A stretch of DNA of 55,996 nucleotides, from positions 1 to 55,996 of the forward strand of contig SVTR01000021.1 of the NCBI GenBank assembly GCA_015063685.1, read 5' to 3'. This stretch comes from Oscillospiraceae bacterium (GTDB lineage: Bacteria > Bacillota > Clostridia > Oscillospirales > CAG-272). The notes under the pieces were generated by a model, which made no database searches, was not told the origin of the DNA, and worked only from the letters and a program-made list of their open reading frames with translations. The translations under genes and the position numbers were made by a program. Within the stretch, counting starts at the first letter, position 1. Every line of letters starts with the position of its first letter. Of this stretch, positions 33,323-41,898 are shown one piece after another.

Positions 33323-34780
33323 ATGTTACTTTACAACTCCGCTACACGCAAGCGCGAAGAATTTATCCCCCATGTGGAGGGAAAGGTCAGCATGTACACC
33401 TGCGGCCCCACGGTCTATCACTTCGCCCATATCGGTAACCTCCGCACCTACATGATGGAGGACGTGCTGGAGAAGTACCTCCGCTACGCCGGCTACGACG
33501 TCACCCGCGTCATGAACATCACCGACGTGGGACACCTTTCGAGCGACGCCGACGAGGGCGAGGACAAGATGCTCAAGGGCGCCCGCCGCGAGAAAAAGAC
33601 CGTCATGGAGATCGCCAAGTTCTACACCGACGCCTTCTTCGCCGACTGTGCCAAGCTGAACATCAAGACCCCCGATATCGTCCAGCCCGCTACAGGCTGC
33701 ATCCCCGAGTACATTTCCATGATCGAAACCCTGCTTGCCAAGGACTATGCCTACGAGGCAGGCGGCAACATCTACTTCGACACCGCCAAGCTGGAGAAGT
33801 ACTACATCTTCAACGACTTCAAGGAGGAGGATCTGGACGTGGGCGTCCGCGAGGGCGTGGAGGCCGACGGCAATAAGCGCAACAAGGCCGACTTCGTTTT
33901 GTGGTTCACCAAGTCCAAGTTCGACGATCAAGAGCTGAAGTGGGAATCCCCTTGGGGTATCGGCTACCCCGGCTGGCACATTGAATGCTCGGGCATTTCC
34001 ATGAAGTATCTGGGTGAGTATCTGGATATCCACTGCGGCGGCATCGACAACGCCTTCCCCCACCACACCAACGAGATCGCCCAGTCCGAGGCCTGCATTG
34101 GCCATCCTTGGTGTAAATACTGGGTACACGTCCTCCACCTGAACACCAACAGCGGTAAGATGTCCAAGTCCAAGGGCGAGTTCCTTACCGTCTCCCTCCT
34201 GGAGGAAAAGGGCTTTGACCCCATGGTCTACCGTTTCTTCTGCCTCCAGTCCCATTACCGCAAGTCCCTGGTGTTCTCCTGGGAGAACATGGACAATGCT
34301 GCCGTGGCCTACAACAAGCTGATCGCCCGTATCGCCGCCCTCAATCCCAACAGCGGAGAGACCGTGGATACCGAGGCTTATGAGGCTGTCCGCGCCGGCT
34401 TTGTCAAGGCATTGGACAACGACCTCAACACCTCCCTGGCCGTCACCGCCCTTTACGACGTGCTGAAGGCCAAGACCAATGACGCCACCAAGCTGGCGCT
34501 CATCGAAAACTTTGATGCCGTCTTGTCTTTGTCCCTCCTGGATCGCGCCGCCGTGCTTCGTCAAAAAGAGGAAGAAAAGAAGGCCGCTGAGGCAAAGGCT
34601 CTGGCCGATGCCGCCGCCGCTGATCCCTTCGTGGCAGAGATTCTCGCTGCCATTGAGGCTCGCAAGGCCGCCAAGAAGGCAAAGAATTTTGCCGAGGCCG
34701 ACCGCATCCGCGACGAGCTGGCAGAGAAGGGCGTGACCCTCATCGATACCGCACAGGGAACCACTTATAAGATTGATTGA
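33323..34780 (+). CDS. cysS: Cysteine--tRNA ligase
   Basis: 485 residues, normal for class-I CysRS, which charges tRNA-Cys. The CGPTVYHFAHIGNLR block (about 23-37) carries the first zinc Cys and the HIGH-type motif (HIGN). Further zinc ligands occur in HIECSG (about 222) and the HHTNEIAQSE motif (about 248); KMSKS is at about 278 (GKMSKSKGEF). The anticodon-binding region with an Ala/Lys-rich helix ends the protein. AAAGGAGAC before ATG 33323 decides the start; the reading frame upstream runs through the repeat. No T-box is seen ahead of it. Confidence 0.97.
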   Translation: MLLYNSATRKREEFIPHVEGKVSMYTCGPTVYHFAHIGNLRTYMMEDVLEKYLRYAGYDVTRVMNITDVGHLSSDADEGEDKMLKGARREKKTVMEIAKFYTDAFFADCAKLNIKTPDIVQPATGCIPEYISMIETLLAKDYAYEAGGNIYFDTAKLEKYYIFNDFKEEDLDVGVREGVEADGNKRNKADFVLWFTKSKFDDQELKWESPWGIGYPGWHIECSGISMKYLGEYLDIHCGGIDNAFPHHTNEIAQSEACIGHPWCKYWVHVLHLNTNSGKMSKSKGEFLTVSLLEEKGFDPMVYRFFCLQSHYRKSLVFSWENMDNAAVAYNKLIARIAALNPNSGETVDTEAYEAVRAGFVKALDNDLNTSLAVTALYDVLKAKTNDATKLALIENFDAVLSLSLLDRAAVLRQKEEEKKAAEAKALADAAAADPFVAEILAAIEARKAAKKAKNFAEADRIRDELAEKGVTLIDTAQGTTYKID

Positions 34781-34800
34781 ACTAAAAACAAGGACGGATC

Positions 34801-35301
34801 ATGAAAAAGTTATTTGAAAAATACCGTGAGATCATCATGTATCTCATTTTCGGCGTGCTGACCACCGTGGTGGGCTTTGGTACGTATTTCCTCATCATGG
34901 CGGGAGCCGAGCATCTCATGGGGCTGCCCATGGACAACGAGACCTCGGGCACCTACATCGCGGTCTACATGGTCGCCCAAGTGGTACAATGGGTAGCCGC
35001 GGTGCTGTTTGCCTTCTTTACCAACCGCAAATGGGTCTTCACGGATGCTGACAAGTCTGAGGGATCCTTTATGCGTCAGCTCGTCCTGTTTGCGGGCTCA
35101 CGCGTGGCCTCCTTCCTCTTGGATCTTGCCGTGACCTACGGTTGTACCTTGCTTCTTGCCCTGTGGATCACCACACCGCCCGTGATTTTGGGCATTGCCT
35201 TCACGCCGGGGGTCATTGCCAAGCTGGTGGCGGCCGTGCTGGTTATCATCGCCAATTACGTGCTGAGCAAGCTTATTGTTTTTACCAAGAAAAAAGACTA
35301 A
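34801..35301 (+). CDS. GtrA family membrane protein
   Basis: 166 residues with four membrane helices in the GtrA arrangement. The family hallmark is visible: YLIFGVLTTVVGFGTYFL (about 14-31) and FFTNRKWVF near the middle. GtrA-type proteins take part in moving lipid-linked sugars or in cell-wall/exopolysaccharide glycan decoration. It starts 20 bp after cysS and may be expressed with it; the functional link is unclear. A GTAGGGG repeat follows its stop within 8 bp. Confidence 0.9.
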   Translation: MKKLFEKYREIIMYLIFGVLTTVVGFGTYFLIMAGAEHLMGLPMDNETSGTYIAVYMVAQVVQWVAAVLFAFFTNRKWVFTDADKSEGSFMRQLVLFAGSRVASFLLDLAVTYGCTLLLALWITTPPVILGIAFTPGVIAKLVAAVLVIIANYVLSKLIVFTKKKD

Positions 35302-35308
35302 ATTTACC

Positions 35309-35378
35309 GTAGGGGAGGGGTTTCCCCTCCCGACAAGGGTATTTTCATCCAAAGCGGGAGGCGCAACGCCTCCCCTAC
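35309..35378. repeat. GTAGGGG-type palindromic repeat, copy 4
   Basis: GTAGGGGAGGGG...CCTCCCCTAC. A half copy (GGGCGGATATGG..CCGTCCCTAC) lies at 35494-35518, just before the nitroreductase gene. Confidence 0.85.
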
Positions 35379-35544
35379 GCAATGGTCAAAGGGAGCACAC
35401 ATGGGTGCGCCTCTACCGGTAACGAGGAATAACCGTATTCCGTTGGGACGCATTCCATATGCGCCCGCCACGATAAAAAACATAACCTATCACGGGCGGA
35501 TATGGCATCCGTCCCTACAAAATCATTTTACAAGGAGGCTTATC

Positions 35545-36054
35545 ATGGATTTTCTCAAGCTCTGCGCCGATCGTTACTCCTGCCGCTCCTTTTCGGATAC
35601 CCCTATCTCGGACGAAGTGTTGAACCAAATTTTGGAGGCAGGCCGTCTCGCCCCCACCGCCATGAACCTTCAGCCCCAGAGGATCTTCGCCATCCGCTCA
35701 GAGGAGGCTCTTGAAAAGATGCGCACCGTAAAAAAATGCTACGGCGCCAACACCGTCCTCATGATTTGCGGTGATACAGAGGTGGCTTGCAACAAGCCTA
35801 TCGTGGATCACTCCATGGCCGAGATGGATTGCACCATCGTCACCACCCAGATGATGCTGGCCGCCGAGGCTTTGGGTGTTGGCTCCTGCTGGATCTGCGC
35901 CTTTGACGTCCCTGCCATGGCAAAGGTCTTTGAACTGCCCGACAACCTGACCCCCTATATTCTCTTGGCGCTCGGTTATCCTTCGGACACCGCCGAGCCC
36001 AGTCCTCGACACACCCAGCGGTATGCCTTGGAGCATACCGTGACCATCCTGTAA
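35545..36054 (+). CDS. Nitroreductase-family flavoprotein
   Basis: 169 residues, the length of the short FMN-binding nitroreductases. DRYSCRSFSDTPI (about 7-19) is the N-terminal FMN phosphate motif; AGRLAPTAMNLQPQ (about 31-44) is the usual second block; GSCWICAFD lies at about 113. The fold is a homodimer reducing nitro-aromatics, quinones or flavins with NAD(P)H; the substrate cannot be inferred. The start at 35545 follows CAAGGAGGC. The HAD gene begins 18 bp after its stop. Confidence 0.92.
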   Translation: MDFLKLCADRYSCRSFSDTPISDEVLNQILEAGRLAPTAMNLQPQRIFAIRSEEALEKMRTVKKCYGANTVLMICGDTEVACNKPIVDHSMAEMDCTIVTTQMMLAAEALGVGSCWICAFDVPAMAKVFELPDNLTPYILLALGYPSDTAEPSPRHTQRYALEHTVTIL

Positions 36055-36072
36055 CCTTGTGAGATCTCAGAC

Positions 36073-36822
36073 ATGAAAATACTGGGCAGCGACTTTGACG
36101 GTACCCTCAACTACGGCGGCATTGATCAGGCTAAATGCGACGCCATTGACTCGTGGCGCCGAGCCGGACATCTTTTCGGCTTGGTCAGCGGCCGAGGACC
36201 GGGATTTTTGCGGAACCTGCGGAATCAGTATCCGACGTTGCATATGGATTTTTTTGTGGCCTACAACGGAGCGTTTATCGTAGACGCCGAGGGAAAGACT
36301 CTGGACACCACGGTGTGCGACGGCGTGTCTGCCCTTGATCTGACGGCTGATCTTTTGGCCTGGGGCTGTCCCTTCGTCTGTGCGAGCGGCGTGAACGGCT
36401 ATACCGCAAGAAAAGACGGCGAGCCTCTGCGGGATGGCGAATGCGCGTTTTCAGATCTCCCCGGGGACTTTCCATGGTTCTATCAGGTCAGCGTGCAACT
36501 AGAGACCTACGCCGCGGCGGAGGCCATGACCCATAAGCTGAAGGAGGTCTACGGTGACCGCCTCAATCCTTTGCAAAACGGTGTCTGTATTGATATCGTC
36601 GCCCCCACGGTCAACAAGGCCGCAGGACTTCGGAGATTGGCCGCCCTTTTCGGCGGGAACGAGGCGGATATCATCGCCGTAGGAGACAACATCAACGACC
36701 TGGATATGCTGAAGGCCTTCCGCTCCTACGCCATGGAAAACGGCGTAGAGGAGGTCAAGCGGGTTTCGGGGCAGACGGTGGAGAGTGTGATCGAATTGAT
36801 TCGGTTGGAGCTGAGTACTTAA
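36073..36822 (+). CDS. HAD-superfamily Cof-type phosphatase
   Basis: 249 residues. Motif I SDFDGTLN (residues 6-13; nucleophile Asp7, acid Asp9), motif III Lys in VNKAAGL (about 178), motif IV GDNINDLDML (about 205-214). A C2-type cap is inserted between motifs II and III. Members dephosphorylate sugar phosphates, nucleotides or flavin precursors. The RBS is poor (GTGAGATCTCAGAC). Probably translated from the nitroreductase transcript; the inverted repeat at 36990-37037 may terminate it. Confidence 0.9.
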   Translation: MKILGSDFDGTLNYGGIDQAKCDAIDSWRRAGHLFGLVSGRGPGFLRNLRNQYPTLHMDFFVAYNGAFIVDAEGKTLDTTVCDGVSALDLTADLLAWGCPFVCASGVNGYTARKDGEPLRDGECAFSDLPGDFPWFYQVSVQLETYAAAEAMTHKLKEVYGDRLNPLQNGVCIDIVAPTVNKAAGLRRLAALFGGNEADIIAVGDNINDLDMLKAFRSYAMENGVEEVKRVSGQTVESVIELIRLELST

Positions 36823-36983
36823 TCGTCACCTCATATGGTACGAGTGTTCGTAACAAACCTCACCACCTGGTTTTGAATAAAGAAATTCGGCAGTACAAAA
36901 AGCGACTTTGGCTGTCGGCATTGCCGACTGGCACGGATGCCTTGTTTCAACCACAGGTTGTTTTCCGTTCTTGCTGAGCGCGC

Positions 36984-37012
36984 TTGACAAAAAACTCCCG
37001 ATATGGTATCAT
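36984..37012 (+). promoter_or_regulatory. Promoter of the MutS-like operon
   Basis: TTGACA (36984-36989) and TATCAT (37007-37012), 17-bp spacer. The spacer contains the left arm of an inverted repeat. Confidence 0.75.
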
Positions 37013-37037
37013 AAGAATGAATCATACGGGAGTTTTT
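36990..37037. promoter_or_regulatory. Inverted repeat over the promoter: terminator and/or operator
   Basis: AAAAACTCCCG (36990-37000) and CGGGAGTTTTT (37027-37037). Transcripts arriving from the HAD gene could fold it and terminate at TTTTTCTTT. Transcripts starting near 37018 lack the left arm and escape. It could equally be an operator. Confidence 0.55.
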
Positions 37038-37074
37038 CTTTATCCCGTCCATTAAACGCAGAAAGGAGCACATC

Positions 37075-37374
37075 ATGGAGATCAGCGAGGAACGCATCGG
37101 TTATGTGTGTATTCCCCGTTTGGCACTTGCCAAACGAGTAGCCGTTCTATGGCTCTTTGAGTTGGCAGCTTGTATCACAGGCACAGGCGTTTTTCTCATT
37201 GATACCATTTTATTGCTATTAATACTCGTATGGATAAGTCTGAAATTTCTCCCCGTATGGAAGCTCTATTATAAGGCCGCCTCTCTTTATATCGTTCTTC
37301 TGCTCAGCTTTATTCCTGCCTTTATTTTGGGACGGGTGATCCGAGGTGTCATTATGTGGTTCATGATGTTATGA
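37075..37374 (+). CDS. Small membrane protein of unknown function
   Basis: 99 residues. A charged N-terminus (MEISEERIGYVCIPRLALAKR) is followed by two or three hydrophobic segments (about 22-40, 43-60 and 74-97). No family recognised. The AAAGGAGCACATC site gives the start. It heads an operon: its TGA is 10 bp from the MutS-like ATPase start. A role anchoring or accompanying that ATPase is possible but unsupported. Confidence 0.7.
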   Translation: MEISEERIGYVCIPRLALAKRVAVLWLFELAACITGTGVFLIDTILLLLILVWISLKFLPVWKLYYKAASLYIVLLLSFIPAFILGRVIRGVIMWFMML

Positions 37375-37384
37375 AAAGGAGGAA

Positions 37385-39007
37385 ATGCCAACCGTGAGCG
37401 AAACCTACTCTCTGATTTACCCCCAAGGCTATTGTTATGACGACAGGGATATCGTCCGTTCCGAGAGCAACGAGCTCATCCGCCGTTTGGGCGCGGATTG
37501 GCTGTTTTATCACAAAACCGTGCGCATCACGGATTATCTGACATCCAACGGGGAGGTTATTTCCTACCGCAGAGACACCCTTCGAGAGGTCATGGGACAT
37601 CCCGGGCTTTTGGAGCTTATCCGCGGCGCCGTAGAACGGTTGGAGCAGATCGGGGCGCTGGTACGGGTCAAGGAAAACCCCGGCATCTCCTATGAAGCGC
37701 AGTTTTACAGCATCCGTGAGCTGGAGGTCTACCTTGATCTGGTCAAATTTATGGCCGAGGGCTTTGATAAATTGGATGCCAAAGGTATCCTCCTGAAATC
37801 CCAAGGACTTCTTGCCTTGCGGGAAAGTGTGCGGGCGCGTGTTCCTTCGAGTGAAAAGCTTCGCCAAGGTGTGGAGCACATGACCACATCCATTCGAAAT
37901 ATCAAAAGCGTGACCGTGGCCTTTAATCTGGATTCTGAAATGGCGCCCTACGAAGCGGGACTTCTCTCCATCAACACCGAGCCCGTGCGCTCGGGTGAGC
38001 TCATTGATCGTCTCCTGAATTTTGAGCTGGCCAAAGGAGATATGACCGCCCTTGCCCCCATGACCGCTGTTTCCAAGCGATTGACACCCCGAGAAAAGTC
38101 CAGCGTGGATATGGTCTTTATGAGCGCTATGAAGAAAGTGTACAGTGGTCTGCTTCGCTCCTGGGCGCCCTCGGTCAAGCAATACATGGCTTCGGGTGGC
38201 TGTGAGTGGTTGCGCCTACTCCCCGAGCTTCAATTTCTCTGTGCCGCGGCAGATATGATCCAAAGCCTCAAGGTCTGCGGCCTCCCCCTTTGCTGGGCGG
38301 ACATTACCCCCACCGAAGAAAAGCGTTTTTCCGTCAAGGGGCTCTACAATCCCGCCATGGCCATGAAGCTGAAGGACAGCGATTCCCCTGTGTCCATCAG
38401 CAGGCGTATGGTCTACAATGACATAGATTTTGATGATAAGGGGCGTATTTTCATCCTGACAGGCCCCAACAGCGGCGGTAAAAGCGTGTTTACCTGCGGC
38501 GTAGGAATTGCTCAGGTTATGTTCCAATTAGGCCTTCCCGTTCCCGCGCAAGCCGCGGTTATAAGCCCTGTGAAGGGAATCTTTACCCACTTCGCCCAGG
38601 ATATCAAGGGCTCCACCGAGGATGGTCGTTTGGGCAGCGAGTGTCAGCGCATGAAGGAGATCTTTCGAAAGCTCACTCCTCATTCGTTGGTGCTTTTGGA
38701 CGAGACTTTTTCGGGCACCAGCTCTTATGAAGGCGCTTACCTGGCGGCTGACACCATTGGCGCTTTGGCGGCATTGGGAACTCACGCCATCTACTGCACC
38801 CATATGCACGAATTGACTGCCCGCATCCCCGAGATCAACCAAAATCCCCAAACCCGTTCTCGCGTGGACACCTTGGTGGCCGGCTCAGGGTTGGGAGACA
38901 TTCGCTTTTCCATCACCCGCCGTCCTCCCGACGGCAAAAGCTACGCTTCCCGCATTGCGGAGAAATATGGGCTTTCCTATGATTCTCTGCTTCAAGGAAA
39001 AATCTAA
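37385..39007 (+). CDS. MutS-family ATPase without mismatch-recognition domain
   Basis: 540 residues. The C-terminal third is a MutS ATPase: Walker A TGPNSGGKS (about 358), the D-loop region GRLGSECQRM (about 417), Walker B LLDETFSGTSS (about 436) and the HMHEL switch (about 473). Ahead of it is a helical core/clamp-like region (about 60-330). The N-terminal mismatch-binding domain of MutS1 and the Smr nuclease domain of MutS2 are both absent, so it belongs to the short MutS-related proteins of unclear role. The AAAAGGAGG site sets the start. A DppA-like gene follows 21 bp downstream. Confidence 0.88.
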   Translation: MPTVSETYSLIYPQGYCYDDRDIVRSESNELIRRLGADWLFYHKTVRITDYLTSNGEVISYRRDTLREVMGHPGLLELIRGAVERLEQIGALVRVKENPGISYEAQFYSIRELEVYLDLVKFMAEGFDKLDAKGILLKSQGLLALRESVRARVPSSEKLRQGVEHMTTSIRNIKSVTVAFNLDSEMAPYEAGLLSINTEPVRSGELIDRLLNFELAKGDMTALAPMTAVSKRLTPREKSSVDMVFMSAMKKVYSGLLRSWAPSVKQYMASGGCEWLRLLPELQFLCAAADMIQSLKVCGLPLCWADITPTEEKRFSVKGLYNPAMAMKLKDSDSPVSISRRMVYNDIDFDDKGRIFILTGPNSGGKSVFTCGVGIAQVMFQLGLPVPAQAAVISPVKGIFTHFAQDIKGSTEDGRLGSECQRMKEIFRKLTPHSLVLLDETFSGTSSYEGAYLAADTIGALAALGTHAIYCTHMHELTARIPEINQNPQTRSRVDTLVAGSGLGDIRFSITRRPPDGKSYASRIAEKYGLSYDSLLQGKI

Positions 39008-39028
39008 CCACATATGGAGGGATTATAT

Positions 39029-39832
39029 ATGAAAAAGCTTTTTATCAGCGCCGACATTGAAGGCACCTGCGGTATTACCGCATGGGAAGAAACCGATGCC
39101 GAGGGGCGCAATTATGATTATTTTTGTAAGCGTATGACTGCCGAGGTCACCGCTGCTATCCAAGGCGCGGAAATGGCCGGCTATACCACCACCGTCAAGG
39201 ACGCCCATGATTCCGCCCGCAACATTGACCCCATGGGACTTCCCAAATCAGCTACCCTCATTCGCGGTTGGGCCAGAGATTGCTACTGCATGATGGGGGG
39301 CATTGACCAAGAGAATTTTGATGCCGTTGCCTTCACCGGCTACCACTCCGAAGCCGTAAATGAGGGAAATCCCTTGTCCCACACCATGACGCGAAGCGTT
39401 CAACGGGTGACCCTTAACGGTGAGCCTTGCCCGGAATTCCTCATCAACGCCTACATGGCCGCCTATCGCCATCTCCCCGTTGTATTTCTGTCAGGCGACG
39501 AGGCCCTTTGCGAGTATGCCAAAAAGCTGATCCCCGGTATCACTACCGTAGTGTCCAAAAAGGGTCACGGCTCAGCGGTGATCTCCCGCCACCCTGAGGT
39601 GGTCTGCGACGAGATCAAGGCGGCCATGAGCGCGGCCTTGGCCGCATCCGACCTGTCGGATTGTTATCTGCCCTTGCCGCCTTATTTTGAGCTTGTGGTG
39701 GAATACAAGGACTGGAACACCGCCCACAGCTACTCCTTCTATCCGGGTGCTGAATCGGTGGATGCCAAGACCGTGAAATTTGAGTCGGATGACTACTATG
39801 AGGTCATGCGGTTCATGCATTTCTGCTTATAA
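39029..39832 (+). CDS. M55 family D-aminopeptidase (DppA-like)
   Basis: 267 residues. ISADIEGTCGI (residues 6-16) has the metal Asp and Glu (D9, E11) of DppA. DAHDSARNI (about 57) and FTGYHSE (about 100) carry further expected ligands, and the C-terminus ends with VMRFMHFCL. The family forms a decameric zinc peptidase that releases D-amino acids from small peptides. ATG 39029 is chosen because GGAGGG lies seven bases upstream; the in-frame ATG at 39014 precedes that site. Third gene of the MutS-like operon; a peptidase has no obvious tie to the ATPase. Confidence 0.92.
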   Translation: MKKLFISADIEGTCGITAWEETDAEGRNYDYFCKRMTAEVTAAIQGAEMAGYTTTVKDAHDSARNIDPMGLPKSATLIRGWARDCYCMMGGIDQENFDAVAFTGYHSEAVNEGNPLSHTMTRSVQRVTLNGEPCPEFLINAYMAAYRHLPVVFLSGDEALCEYAKKLIPGITTVVSKKGHGSAVISRHPEVVCDEIKAAMSAALAASDLSDCYLPLPPYFELVVEYKDWNTAHSYSFYPGAESVDAKTVKFESDDYYEVMRFMHFCL

Positions 39833-39850
39833 AAAAGAACGGATCGCCAA

Positions 39851-40056
39851 TAGCGTGATGCTCTTAACGGAGCATTCACGCTAAACGATGTTTGCCCTTG
39901 TGGGCAAGTGATGTCGACTTCGTCAGTGATGTTCGCTGCGCGAATGATGTTACGCCTAACGGCGTAGTGGGCAAACATCACATCACTGTGAGCATTTGAG
40001 AGCAACATCATTATGCGTAGCATAACATCACTTTGGCGTTAGCAAAAACATCATTA
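39851..40056. repeat. Array of mini-hairpins joined by GATGT/ACATC linkers
   Basis: A 13-bp-arm hairpin (TAGCGTGATGCTC..GAGCATTCACGCTA) opens the array. Then come short hairpins such as TTGCCC/GGGCAA, TTCGC TGC GCGAA, TTACGCC/GGCGTA and TTATGC GTA GCATAA. They are separated by GTGATGT in the left half and ACATCAC in the right half, so the block is itself roughly palindromic. No coding capacity. Confidence 0.8.
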
Positions 40057-40060
40057 ACAG

Positions 40061-40113
40061 AAAAAAAGAGCAGACATTCAAGATTTTTCGTCTTGCGTGT
40101 TTGCTCTTTCTGT
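40061..40113. terminator. Bidirectional terminator between dppA-like and glgA
   Basis: AAAGAGCA.ACA..CAAGA pairs with TCTTG..GT.TGCTCTTT. A poly-A tract on the left and a T-rich tail on the right let it act on both strands. Confidence 0.75.
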
Positions 40114-40189
40114 TTGTCATAAGGGTATGGGCAAAGCCCCTTTACATTTGACCGGTCAAATGCGATGCTTACACTTTGGGTAAATTGTA

Positions 40190-40350
40190 GGGCATCTCTA
40201 AAAACTCATCGCACGCCGATATGACGGTGCTTTTTCCGTCATACGTCACAAAATTCTTTCGCATAGGGACGACTATGCGCGCAGATTTTTGTTTAGTCTG
40301 ACGAAAAAATCTCTCGCATCTCGCCGCACACTGAGTATTTAGAGATGCCC
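40190..40350. mobile_element. MITE-like element, copy D (161 bp)
   Basis: Terminal repeats GGGCATCTCTAAA/TTTAGAGATGCCC; target duplication TGTA (40186-40189 and 40351-40354). Differs from copy C at only a handful of positions. Lies between the convergent dppA-like and glgA genes. Confidence 0.92.
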
Positions 40351-40409
40351 TGTAAATTCTCCGATAAGGATATCACTCAATGCGATTCGTTCTTTTCATT
40401 TGGAAAATG

Positions 40410-41858
40410 TCAGATTCCCTCGTACATCTCCATGTACTTTTCGGCAGATACGTTCCAGGAGAAGTCGGTGGTCATGGCGCGGTTCACCAGAGCGGCAAAC
40501 TTCTCGGGGAATTTTTCATAGAGATAAAGGGCGGCGGAGGTGCGCTCCTCCAGCTCGGAGGCGTTGTAGTTGGCAAAGGTAAAGCCGTTGCCGTGAGGGC
40601 CGGCTTCGTCCTCGAAATAGGGCTTGATGGAGTCGTAGAGACCGCCGGTTTCCCGCACCACGGGAATGGTGCCGTAGCGGCAGGCGATCATCTGAGAGAG
40701 ACCGCAGGGCTCACTTCTGGAGGGCATGAGGAAGATATCCGCGGCGGCGTAGATCTTCTTGGACAGGGCTCGGTTATACATGATAAAGGAGCGGACTCTG
40801 TCCTTGTAGTCGTTCTCCAACTGGCGGAAGTAAGCCTCATACTGACCCTCGCCCGTACCCAGCACCACAAACTGTGCCTTGGGGTGCATATCCAGCACGT
40901 GGCGAAGCACGCCGGAGATGATGTCAATACCTTTGTGAGCGGCCAGACGGGAAATCACCGCGATGATGGGAGCGTCGGCGTCTTCGGGGAGACAGTATTC
41001 CTTCTGGAAAGCCAGCTTGCAGGCGGTCTTGCCGCTGACGTCCTCAGCACTGTACAGGGCAGGTATATCCTTGTCGTCGGCGGGATTATAGAAGCCGATG
41101 TCGATACCGTTGAGAATACCCATGACCTTATGGCTGTTCCGCGCCAGAATGAAGTGCAGGCGGTGAGAATAGGTGGGGGTCATGATCTCGTGAGCATAGG
41201 TGGGGCTGACGGTGGTCACCTTGTCGGCGCACTCAATAGCGGCCTTGCAGAGGTTGATACAGCCGTCGTAAGCCATGAGGGTATAATACTCAGCACCAAT
41301 GTCGAACACGTCGCCCAACATAGCGAAATCATACTGACCCTGATACTCGATGTTGTGGATGGTGAACACCGTCTTGATGGCGGCGTATTTTTCGTTCCAG
41401 GCGTATTTGGTTTTGAGATAGATCACCGACAGAGCGGCCTGCCAGTCGTTGGCGTGGAGATAGTCGGGATAGTAATCCAAACGATCCATCATTTCAAGCA
41501 CGGCGCGGCAGAAGTAGGCGTAGCGCTCACCGTCATCACCGTGACCGTAGAGCTTATCCCGCTTGAAATAATATTCGTTGTCAATGAAATAGAAGGTCAC
41601 GTTGTCCTTGACGAGGGAGAAGACGCCGCAATATTGGTTGCGCCATGCCAGTTGCACGGTGAAGACCTTTTCCAATGTCATCTGCGCACGCACCGCGTCA
41701 GACACAGCGGCATACAACGGCACCACCACACGGACGTCCGCATCGTCGCCATATTTAGCTTTGAGAGCTGCGGGAAGGGAGCCCATAACGTCACCCAAGC
41801 CACCCGTGGCGGCAAAGGGCATGACCTCGGCACCTACAAAAAGAATCTTTTTTGCCAT
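40410..41858 (-). CDS. glgA: Glycogen synthase (GT5)
   Basis: 482 residues, standard for GlgA, which adds glucose from ADP-glucose to glycogen. N-terminal FVGAEVMPFAATGGLGDVMGSLP (about 7-29) is the ADP-glucose loop; the residue aligned with the classical Lys of KTGGL is Ala here. HNIEYQG lies at about 157, and the C-terminal GT-B motifs SRSEPCGLSQ (about 378) and TGGL (about 405) are intact. The RBS is AAAGGAAATAC. Last gene of the minus-strand glycogen operon, separated from glgD by 239 bp containing two repeats. Confidence 0.95.
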   Translation of the reverse strand: MAKKILFVGAEVMPFAATGGLGDVMGSLPAALKAKYGDDADVRVVVPLYAAVSDAVRAQMTLEKVFTVQLAWRNQYCGVFSLVKDNVTFYFIDNEYYFKRDKLYGHGDDGERYAYFCRAVLEMMDRLDYYPDYLHANDWQAALSVIYLKTKYAWNEKYAAIKTVFTIHNIEYQGQYDFAMLGDVFDIGAEYYTLMAYDGCINLCKAAIECADKVTTVSPTYAHEIMTPTYSHRLHFILARNSHKVMGILNGIDIGFYNPADDKDIPALYSAEDVSGKTACKLAFQKEYCLPEDADAPIIAVISRLAAHKGIDIISGVLRHVLDMHPKAQFVVLGTGEGQYEAYFRQLENDYKDRVRSFIMYNRALSKKIYAAADIFLMPSRSEPCGLSQMIACRYGTIPVVRETGGLYDSIKPYFEDEAGPHGNGFTFANYNASELEERTSAALYLYEKFPEKFAALVNRAMTTDFSWNVSAEKYMEMYEGI

Positions 41859-41898
41859 ATGTATTTCCTTTCGTCATTTTTTCAATCACTAAAAGTCC

